A stretch of DNA of 64,000 nt from Patiria pectinifera (Eukaryota; Echinodermata; Asteroidea; Valvatida; Asterinidae): contig CM057141.1 of NCBI GenBank assembly GCA_029964075.1, forward strand, positions 9,176,001 through 9,240,000, in the 5' to 3' direction. The position numbers and the translations under genes are program-made. The notes beneath the pieces are model-generated. The model worked only from the letters and a program-made list of their open reading frames with translations. It did not search any database and was not told where the DNA came from. Of this stretch, positions 55,176 through 64,000 are shown piece by piece. Within the stretch, counting starts at the first letter, position 1, and each line of letters begins with the position of its first letter.

Positions 55176-56015
55176 TGCGAGGTTCCCTCAGTTGTACCCG
55201 GTTCCAATACGAGAACCGGAACCGCGAGTCCAATTTTTTTGAAAACCGGCTCTGAGTGCTGGAATCGGCTCTGATGGCCCCAGCTCCGATGCGTGCCGCG
55301 GGAATCGGCTCTACGCACAGACCCGTACCCACAGTGCGCATCACTGGGTTCAGCGCTTTTTGAGATTCGGATTTTGCGAGCCGTTGGCCGGTGTACATGT
55401 AAAAAAATCCCCAGCTCCGTATGAGTCTCGAATGTACAGTTGCATGAAAATGAATTATTCCTATGCTTCATTTCTAAAACTTCTTTTTGATATCGGCGCA
55501 CATGGTGAAAAATAGGCTGCCATACCTGCTAGATATATAAGGGGACCGCCCATGACTCGTTCGAATCAGCCGGGGTAAATTTGTACATGGGGCCGGCCGG
55601 CTCCGTCGGAGCCGATTGCAGCACTCGACCGGTTCGACGTCTTCATTGAAAGCAAGGTACCAGTGTATATGTAGCGTGTGCTTGTGCAGTGCAGTGAATC
55701 GTTTATTCTCGGCTGCATGACAGTGTCGTCGCGGTAAATATTAATCATGGGAAAGAACAGAGCATATAAAGTAATAAATCTTGCAGTTTCACAGGAAAAA
55801 GACACTGTTTGAAAACAAATACGTAGTAGAATGTACAGTGTATTGCACATCGAAATCCACGGAGCACGGCCTCACAAGGTGACACAGCAATTGTTTAAAT
55901 GTGATTTCCAGAGCTTATGTTTTTCATTGAATTTTCTGAGAGCCAGTTCCAACTCAGAACCGGTTCTTTTTTGGGAACCGGAACCGGCTCCAGGAAGATT
56001 GGAACAGCTCAAGCC
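55176..56015. repeat. Dispersed repeat family E, copy 2
   Basis: Related to 22390-23165. Both ends carry GGTTC/GAACC-rich sequence (GGTTCCAATACGAGAACCGG near 55200; CCAGTTCCAACTCAGAACCGG near 55943), so it may be a MITE with GC-rich inverted ends. Confidence 0.5.
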
Positions 56016-56294
56016 TAATCAGAACTCTCTGTACCATTTTGGGAAGTGGTTACTGAAAACAAACTATCAGAAATTATAGGGCCAGATTTGATTTCATCTC
56101 CAGGGGGCAGATTTATGCTAGAGGGGGGGCCCATTTAAGAGGGGCACTTGGGTAAATCGGGGGATCGAGGGGGGGGGCAAGTATCCCCTCCAGTTCTGCG
56201 GCCCCCCGAGTGTTTGAACTGGGCAAACTTAAAAAATTTAATTCTGTAGTCTACTGTTACTGGAAATAACAGAGTTTAATTATCAATCTCAATT

Positions 56295-56472
56295 ATCTGG
56301 AAGGCCACTATAACGAACATCGCTTTAACGAACATTTGGCTATAACGAACATCTCCTTTGGCTCCCAAAATGGTTAATTATATTATTACGCACAATCCCC
56401 ATAACGAATGACCACTATAAGGAACATTTTTTATGGCCCAATGGTGTTCGTTATAACGGCATTCTACTGTAC
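56295..56472. mobile_element. pogo/Tigger-like MITE
   Basis: The right end GTTCGTTATAACGGCATTCT + ACTGTA and the left end GGCCACTATAACGAACAT are imperfect inverted repeats around several TATAACGAACA lines. This sequence style is typical of pogo-type MITEs with TA targets. No coding capacity. Confidence 0.6.
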
Positions 56473-57749
56473 ACTGCAGTTGCCATGGCATAAGCTGCAG
56501 CACCAGGGAGAGTGGAACATACCCCGAAAAAATTTAATATGAATGAATTGTAGGGCCCCCCCCCCCCCAGCGGTGTAGCTATGGGAATTTTTGAAATTAG
56601 TTTTGGTACATTGATTTCTTAAAAAAATCACCCTCGGAATTTCGTGAAGCTGAAAAATCGCATGACTCGAAAGAAAAATATCTTGCAAAAAATTGACCTC
56701 TCTCTTCCGAAAACTTCCGTGAGGACTCGTGGAACTCGATCACTCGTTTAAGCATGAACATTTAAGAAATAATCGTTATCATTTTCGTTCTCATGCAAGT
56801 ATGTGATGTGAAACAAACGTGATCCAACAAGGCGACCTAGGAATGATAAAAGGTCGTAAGTAACATTCGTTGTTTACCTATTACCAACTGATTTCTCATC
56901 TATTCCGAGGCAATTTTTCAGTGTTTTTGATAAACAGGTTTAATACTTTAACCCTTTAAAACAGTTTTGTACAAATACATATCCCAATAATTTTTTGACT
57001 CGCCAGCTGAGCTACTTAAAGAATAGTTTGACTAGCCCGCCTCTGTTTTGACTAGCATTTGGCTAGCGGGCTACCGCTAATTTTGAACCCTGGCTATTCA
57101 GAGGAAACTGCGCACCTCATATCTTCTACACATCAAGTAAAACATTTTTTTTTTCAAGACTGCGCGATACCTTTTCGATTTGGATTCTGGAAGCCTAGTT
57201 TTACCGCCCAAAAAAACATGTATTCTTGGTAAAGAAATGAAGAAAAAATGTGTCACTTCAAGTTATTTACTTGAAACTGAATGACTTGTTATCTACATGT
57301 GATTGATTTGTATTGTACAGGGACGGCAGAGGTGCATACATAAAATCCTTATAAGTAACGCCACGTCAAAATCTCATCATGCTCATGTTTTAATATAAAA
57401 GGATCGATTCTACAAAAATAAACTTTAAGCACCGTGTTGTGCGTTAAATAATGACTTATATTGTTCCTGCTGACTTCCTTTTTATCTGTTGTGTCAAATT
57501 TGAAAACATTTGAACTTAAAACATAGAAGTTATGGCAACAATACTATTTTTGACCAAAAATGGGCAAAATAATAAGAAGAAAATAATGTCCTCATAACGT
57601 TAATGTGCAGTTTGGGCCAATGTGAACAAACAGATTCAGATTCAGCAGTATTGAATTAGTAAAGTTGACCTTAAGCTGACATCAAAAATGTAAGACTCAA
57701 AACCATGAAAAAAAATCAGGATAAATCAAAAATGAAGGGCAAACTGCAA
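56473..57749. other. Intron, mostly unassigned
   Basis: CAGCGGTGTAGCTATGG near 56568 looks like a hAT-type MITE end next to a C run. A SINE/MITE-like segment at 56985-57092 matches 25555-25672. Otherwise nothing identifiable. Confidence 0.4.
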
Positions 57750-58050
57750 ATTACATGCCCCAAAAAATGGGGAGGGAGAAACTTAGATTTTCAGAGTGCT
57801 GACAAGGCTAAAAACTAGGCTAAGGACAGTTGCAATGTTGCTCTTCTGTTTTAGTTTTTACTTTGATTCAATAACACTGATTTCAAATTGAATTCAGTGG
57901 GTAATTAAATGAAATGTTCAAGCATTTTCTTCTGCTCATATAGTAATCATTGATAAACTAAACTTTTAATGTTGCTGAAACATTGAGGTATGCATAGTAA
58001 CCAACAGAAAGCAGCCTTACAACAATTTACAAATTATGTCCTACAAAATG
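57750..58050. repeat. Segment related to the interior of the 23.5-25.5 kb element
   Basis: Matches 24600-24860 over GGGAGAAACTT, TTGCTC(T/C)TCTGTTTTAGTTT, TGTTCAAGC and CAA(T/C)(A/T)GTTTACAAA lines, with indels. Confidence 0.5.
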
Positions 58051-58276
58051 AGCAAATCAGTTTTCCGAAATAAAATGGATAAAATGGACATAAAAGGGGC
58101 AGATCAGGGGCAGATCCAAAGGGGGGGGGGGAGGTATAGGCCTGAGAGTTTTTTTTTATGTCCAAGTGACCTAAGTTAATTTTTATTGTAAAACGTTCGT
58201 GAAAAGGGCTTTCGCAAATCAGTGCTGAAATGTGGACAGGTTTTTTTTCCGGACACTCGACCTCCGTAGAAATGAA

Positions 58277-58500
58277 AAGTGTGTGTCGGTTTGTTTATGG
58301 TGTAATTCGAGGACACACATGTGCAACATCATCGGTGAATCGAGGACAGGAACCAAATCGAGGATGACCTCGATTAGAAAACTTGTACAAAACAAATGAG
58401 AGATGTTGTCAAAAAGTTAAGAGTATAAACAAAGGAAAAGGGAAGAGGAACGAAAGAAAATCCTCGATTTACACCTAAACAAACGTGTATGTGTGTGGAG
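58277..58500. mobile_element. Small MITE with ~35-bp inverted ends
   Basis: Left TCGGTTTGTTTATGGTGTAA + TTCGAGGAC and right ATCCTCGATTTACACCTAAA + CAAACGT are inverted repeats; related to 20530-20713. Confidence 0.6.
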
Positions 58501-59879
58501 GGGGTATTCACATCACACAATAATGCACACTATCGGACCAAAACAAATGTGCAAATTACCTCCCTTACCCAATGCTCGCTATGCCTCTGTGTCTGATTGT
58601 TTCGGACAGGCAGACATATAGGCAATAGTTATTACTATAATTGTCATAATTAATAATGGGCCCAGACCCCACGCCAAAGGGCTTTGTTATCTGCGCTCGA
58701 AATGCATCTTTGCTATTATTTAACCCAGGCTAGAATATCGGTTCCAGCACCCCCTGGCAAAAATATTTAATAAATCACTTCCCGTTTGCTCAAAATGAGA
58801 TGGCTTCAAAAGGGCTTTGCCCCCACTTTAAAGGGAAGATACAACATTTACAAACATAAAAAAATGAAATGATCACCTTATCACAAAATATCTCACTGGA
58901 TTCTTAGGGAATGGCAGTCTAAAGCATCCTGTTAAATCGTAGCTGCTGGTGTGCTGACATTTTCAAGAAAAATTGTATTTTTCCAACTTTGGTTGGCCGA
59001 CCAGCATTGGAGAAAGCTGTTTTTTTTATTATTCCGCATTTTGTTTGCAATTGATTACACACCTGTGAAGGAGTACAAGCCTGCTAGACTGATTCTCTGA
59101 CCTTACAATTCCCCAAGGTCTATAAACTGCTCAGTTTCATCTTAAGTAGGGCCAGGGAACCAGACTAAAAGAACATGATTGGTTTTCTTGTTGTTTTTTT
59201 CCAGCACCTACAAACTCAAAACGTAAAACAAATCAGTGTAACAATATTGCTATAACCACTAATCCTCCAAATCCATTTATTTTTGAAAATTGCAGCAAAA
59301 GCAAATATTGTAAATTCCCTTTAACCTAAGTCGACACCACTTGCAAACCCCATTTTGGGTATGCCCCTCATCTAACGAAATTCTGGATCCAAAATCCATG
59401 CTTAGTATCAATGGAACTTTCTTCCCATCTCTAAAACAAAACAAGTTTTCATTGTTATTACTCAGTTTCTTTGTATATGGGTGACCACAAGTGTGGAATT
59501 ATCCATAGTAGGCGTCAGATTATTAAATGGTATGTTGTTTAATAAAAAATCTGTTATGAGTTGTTCCTTTATTTTTGCAATTATGGCATTTGCCACCCAT
59601 ACTTTCATCGTCATCATCTTTTGTTCAGTACCCCCACATAGGACATAGCTTGCCTACCGCGCCTATTCCTGCCATGTTTTGGGCTCCCACAGAACCATCT
59701 AATGGGCTGTGAGATCAGGGTGGCACTGACAGTGCCCCGCGAGTCACACCCATACGTTGCTAACTACTTTTTGGTAAAAATAAAAATCTGGATGTGGTGT
59801 AGCAAAATACAGGTCCGTAAAAACAAATGGAATTACAATCCCTTCTATAAACTATTCTTATTGCACTGTTCTATTGCAG
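58501..59879. other. Intron, no gene seen
   Basis: Unassigned sequence up to exon v; no exon-like frame or transposon end could be supported. Confidence 0.4.
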
Positions 59880-60225
59880 CCTACAGGAAAAGCTGCGGAC
59901 CATTTGCAATCCCAAACTTCACCCATCCGTACATATCAGCAATACCTATCACCAGCCTCTACCCATAACACAGTTCAAGACTTCCCAACAAACCAACCAA
60001 CAGATCAACAGCAAGAATTCCTGCAATCCTCTGGACATACAAGGCCTGGTAGGATATTATCCAGTGTTGCTTCAATGATGCAACCAGTTGGTAACACATA
60101 TGGACAACAACAGGCTGCAGATACCCAGACAAGTTCTGTACATGTCCCTGTTCTGCTGGCTAATGCCCAAACATTTGGAACTACAGAAGTACAGCAGCAA
60201 GTTGGCAATGTACCAGGAACAAAAG
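59880..60225 (+). CDS. Host gene exon, exon v (Gln/Thr/Ser-rich)
   Basis: Acceptor TTCTATTGCAG, donor AAAAG|GTGGGC; 346 nt, entering in phase 0 and leaving in phase 1, so at least one more exon lies beyond. The 115-codon product is low-complexity and rich in Q, T, S and P (SPIRTYQQYLSPASTHNTVQ; QPTDQQQEFLQSSGHTRPGR), probably disordered. It has no known domain. Splice phase agrees with exon iv. An upstream in-frame ATG is absent, so an independent gene start here is unlikely. Confidence 0.7.
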
Positions 60226-60773
60226 GTGGGCTACAACTTTATATTATAATTATTTGATGAAACCTTGTACACATTAATGTTGAATGCACTTCTGTCATCT
60301 GTCATTATGGTTATTTAAATGATTTAAAGTGTCAATTAAGTAATTAAAATATCACTAGATAATTTTTTGTGTTACACATTAAACCCAAATACCTAAAAAC
60401 TCTGTTTATCTCGGGTCTTAGCATATTTTAAATGGGGGCGCTGTTCAAATCAATTACTCCAACTATATTACAAAATAGTGTACAAATACCCCCTAACCCA
60501 ACTAGTCTGAGTATCACCCGCTATCCACGGAGCAAGTCTCCTGTATATCGTCTGATATGTCTAGACATGCAGATAAATGCAAGCCACGCGCCAGCCAATC
60601 TGAGTCGACTTTACTTAATTGTGATGTCATTTCATTCCTAAATTGGTCAATGATTGGTCAATTCGAATGCACTGTTTTGTAATACAACAACAGCTGGGCA
60701 CGATATCGCGTAAAATGATACAGACTCTTATGTACGACACGCAACGGGTGACTGACTGAAGACCCGATATTGT
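60226..60773. other. Intron after exon v
   Basis: Unassigned AT-rich sequence; no further exon with matching phase could be identified. Confidence 0.35.
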
Positions 60774-61387
60774 TGGTGTACCCTAACATGGCGTGGCCCC
60801 TAATGTGGCGCATTTTTATTTTTCGCCTGTAGCGCCTAGCTAGAGCAAAAGTTTTAACTGAAATTTCACAGAAACTGAAATTTCATCAAGTTCTTAACAC
60901 TCCGGTTCATAAATCACAAGTTTATCTACCCGTTACAAAGTTAGAAGAAAAATTTATTTCGGCGTGATTTTCCAATTTTATTTTGAAGTGCACAGTGAAC
61001 CCTTTGAAAATGTCCCAAAAAATTAGAAAATAATTTTCTGACAAACTTCTAGTTGGGTGTGAAAGTAGACATAAATATGGTTTATCAGAATACATTTACA
61101 GAAATTCTTAAATGTTTATTTCGATTTTCGGACATTTATTCAAGTGCGCTACGTTGTGGAACACTCAGCCGATTTGTGCCCAATTTTTAGATGCCACTGT
61201 TTTTGAATTTCGGATTAAATTTCATGACATCGAAAATATTCACAGAGGTTATAAATAGCAAGCATTAATAGGCTAAAAGTACCAGTATTTTACTGAATGA
61301 AATTGAAGTTTGTCAACAAAGAAGTTTGGCAACACTGATGTGGAAAGTTGGGGTAAACGTTGGAGTGTGCCACGTTAGGGAACACCA
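60774..61387. mobile_element. MITE-like element with ~22-bp inverted ends (614 bp)
   Basis: GGTGTACCCTAACATGGCG at 60775 and CGTTAGGGAACACC at 61373-61386 (as part of GTGTGCCACGTTAGGGAA) form imperfect terminal inverted repeats. No transposase. Target duplication not evident. Confidence 0.5.
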
Positions 61388-62390
61388 CTATATAGAGAGT
61401 GGCCGCTGATTGGTCAAAATCTAGGAGGTCAAGAGGCGGAGTCTTGCCTAATTAATCAGCAAATCTGTTCACGCATTCGCCGCGGTCTATTAAATAGACT
61501 TATTTCACCGTGGTCTATTACATAGACTAATTTTGTTCACAGGCAGACTTTATTACCAGTATATTTTTGGGGGGATGTCGTAGCAGGGGGGGATGGGGGG
61601 CTTGCATTATTTGTAATGAATTGCTATGACAAAAAAAATGGACAGCTTTTAAACCCCCCCCCCCCCCCCAGGATCCTCACCTGATATCCCTGTACTTCAA
61701 AATACCTGCACTGGTACCGGTACCGGTATGTTTAACTCAAACTTTTGTTTGGCCAGTCCATAGCAAACATTGCCAAAGCAGTCACAAAGAAACGTATAAG
61801 CAACATCCCAAAACTTTTGTCATGACTCATTACTGCCCAACGGACTTGGTCTTTTCATGTGGGGATGCAGCTTGCATGCAGCATTGTAATTGGACATCCA
61901 GCACGTAACTGCAACAAGTCCTGGCTTTTGAGAAAGCCCAATCACTACCACTGGCCCAATTGTGGCCCGCATGTCAGCAGTCCAATCAATAGCTCTTTGC
62001 GGTGGCCATGTGACCGCATTAGAAACTGCTGAGGATGCACACGAGATAGCCCAGTTGCAAGTGGTGCGCCATCTATCTATTAAATAGGACCGGCCATGCG
62101 ACCGTGTCGCACATTGAAAAAAAAAACGAGGGTGGTGCGTTGGTATTAACAAACAACATGAAAGAAAGATTTACTACACATTGTTACACAACTTGAGTGG
62201 TTTATTGTCATGTTTTATGTAAGAACAATGTGAAATCTGAGTAAAACAATGCTTGGTGACTAAAAATAAAACATTAGAATTTAAAAACAAAAAGGAAAGT
62301 GGTCAAATGTTAACACTGTGAATGGGAATGGGAAAATTTGTGACAGGAATTCGAGTTCCCCTTTCGCATTGGCATTTCCGCTTTCATGAA
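61388..62390. other. Unassigned sequence with small palindromes
   Basis: GGTCTATTAAATAGAC (about 61486-61501) and GGTCTATTACATAGAC (about 61513-61528) are two similar palindromes. A C-run at 61650-61670. No gene seen. Confidence 0.35.
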
Positions 62391-62392
62391 AA

Positions 62393-62607
62393 TGTTCTCC
62401 ACCTGTGTGAAAAGGGTGTGAAAATATTTTTCCACTTGTGTGAAAAGGTGTAAATATTTTCCCACTTGTGTGAAAAGGTTTGAAAATATTTTCCCACTTG
62501 TATGAAAAGGTGTGAAAATATTTTCCCACTTGTGTGAAACGGTGTGAAAATATTTCCCACTTGCGTAAAAAGGTGTGAAAATATTTTTCCAATGTGGGAA
62601 GACATTT
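62393..62607. repeat. ~31-32-bp minisatellite, about 7 copies
   Basis: CCACTTGTGTGAAAAGGTGT + GAAAATATTTTC recurs with single-base and 1-2-nt length differences. It produces artefactual overlapping open frames on the - strand. Confidence 0.9.
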
Positions 62608-62689
62608 TCATACTTTGTGAAATAAAAATGTGTTTCCTGGGAAGAGAAAAAGTGTGACAGAATTTCCCACTGCCGGGTTAACTTTCAGT

Positions 62690-63095
62690 TGCACTGTACT
62701 GTATAATGACGCCACTTATTTCATCTATAACGTACCCCATCCCAGGTAAGGTACCTACCAAATTAAAACCAAACCAATGGACATACCATTCTTTGGATAT
62801 AGACATTTGAAAATGACTTGTGTTGACATCATCAGGATGTCACTTCAATTTTCATCTATTCCACATCCCTGTCTATATACATACCATTTTTCAACCCAAT
62901 CGGATGTGTACTTTGGAAGATATAGCAACTGGAAAAATGCACCTTTTGTATGACGTGATGTGACACAATTGTAGCAAACCATCTTCGGATGGAGGTCTAA
63001 ATGTCTGCCAAGCCTTAAGTCAATCAGACATGGGAAAGTGCCAGAGGGTATGGTTGGGGGGGAAAAAAACATGTTCAAACCCTATAGATAGAGAA
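62690..63095 (-). repeat. Array-related repeat in reverse orientation
   Basis: On the - strand it follows the type B plan: CATGTCTGATTGACTTAAGG, GGCAGACATTTAGACC, CCATCCGAAGATGG, GTGACATCACGTCATACAAA, ATATCTTCCAAAGTACACAT, CCGATTGGGTTGAAAAATGG and GACATCCTGATGATGTC. Divergent and without the terminal hairpin. Confidence 0.65.
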
Positions 63096-63188
63096 CAAAT
63101 TAAAAATAATAACCTTTGTGTTGAAATTCCATTAAAAGTGTTAAATTTTGTTAGCAGAATAAAATCGTGGGTGTGTTTTATTTTCTCT

Positions 63189-63905
63189 GTACACCAGTGA
63201 TTATATCTTAGGGAGCGACGTTTGTGCTCTGAACAAATATGCAGATGATACTGCATTGTCTGGGACGATTTTTAATGAACGAAACAGCCTACAGGAATGA
63301 AGTTCTGAAACTACTTCAATGGTGTGAACATAATTCCTTAGTTCTTAATGTGAAGAAAACAAAAGAAATTGTATTTGATTTTTGGACAGAAATCAGATTG
63401 AGCCAATTGTAATTAATGACGAAACTGTGGATATTGTGACGGAATACAAATACTTAGGTACATGTATTGACAATCGGTTGAACTGGAATTCTAACACGGC
63501 GAACATATTCAAAAAGGTCAATCAAAGAATGTATTTCCTTTATAGGAAACTCAGTTTTTTTAGGATAGATGAAACAATTTTAAAGTTATTTTATCAAAGT
63601 ACTATCCAATCCGTCATTACTTTCTGTTGTGTTGTTTGGTTTAACTTACTTCATGTGAGTGACGGCAAAAAGATTGAGCGTGTAAAGATCATTGGCTGCG
63701 AATTGAATGATGTGTGGGATATTCTGGAGGGCACAATGCGTGCAAAGTTTGAACAGATCAAAGGTGACATTACCCATCCACTCAATTCATCTATTGTTGT
63801 TAATCATTCTGGGAGGGTCCGCCAAATTGCCACTAAAACCAATCGTTTCAAGAATTCTTTTCTGCCTTGTGCAGTCAGTATATTCAATTCTAGCTTTTGC
63901 CGATA
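63189..63905 (+). pseudogene. CR1-like LINE reverse transcriptase C-terminal part
   Basis: The active site NKYADDTALSGTI is at 63229-63267, preceded by YTSDYILGSD. A frameshift near 63296 leads to EVLKLLQWCEHNSLVLNVKK + TKEIVFDF, and another near 63380 to the 174-codon frame (63382-63906) with TEYKYLGTCIDNRLNWNSNT and a C-terminal segment ending FNSSFCR. KYADDTA and YLGT.ID..L.W are typical of CR1/Rex-type LINEs. The 5' part is missing and the catalytic motif is intact, but the frame breaks make it inactive. Its 3' tail runs to the window edge. Confidence 0.8.
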
Positions 63906-64000
63906 GTTTACATTATGTTATGGATTCCTGGTGTTTTTATATGGGTTTTTACATACATGTATCTTACAATGGGATCGAATTTATTTGTATATTGTATGTA

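Noticed and set aside
62281-62611. Open frames rich in HKWENI-like repeats on the - strand
   Set aside because: Direct translations of the 31-32-bp minisatellite.

Overview
This is an intron-rich, transposon-rich piece of an animal (metazoan) nuclear genome. It contains no bacterial-type gene, no intact rRNA or tRNA gene and no CRISPR array. Codons are interrupted by GT/AG introns, and the mobile elements (Ty3/Gypsy, DIRS-like, LINE, hAT, Mutator-like, pogo-like, Helitron-like) are a mix usual for marine invertebrates. I cannot name the species; a lancelet, hemichordate, echinoderm or mollusc would all fit.

Layout. (1) 1-19111 is a head-to-tail array of about 13 repeat units of roughly 1.07-2.06 kb. 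Most units end in a short hairpin followed by CTAG and a T run, as Helitron 3' ends do, and are packed with pairs of the palindrome TGACGTCA spaced 11 bp apart. (2) 20189-27000 carries the first three recognisable exons of one host gene on the + strand, encoding a coiled-coil protein, with small DNA transposons in the introns. (3) 27,000-54,300 is a 27.3 kb intron filled with nested elements: 190-bp and 70-bp tandem repeats, a dead LINE, a dead Gypsy element (35.2-38.3 kb, +), a broken DIRS-like tyrosine-recombinase retroelement (38.3-41.7 kb, both strands) and a nearly complete, young Gypsy LTR retrotransposon on the - strand (42390-53141, LTRs of 1,635 and 1,625 bp). (4) 54,312-60,225 has two more exons of the same host gene. 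(5) 60.2-64 kb holds further MITEs, a minisatellite, an array-related repeat in reverse orientation, and the 3' end of a CR1-like LINE that runs to the window edge.

How it fits together. The five exons have matching intron phases (0, 1, 1, 0) and together give an open frame of 979 nt, so the window is best read as the middle of one host gene whose third intron swelled by repeated insertions. The young Gypsy element is the only one with nearly intact coding capacity. Its gag and pol overlap at a textbook -1 ribosomal frameshift signal (GGGAAAC, 5-nt spacer, predicted pseudoknot), its primer-binding site matches the 3' end of tRNA-Ser, and its pol ends in an unusual hydrophobic tail. Two closely spaced indels between reverse transcriptase and RNase H probably make this copy non-autonomous.
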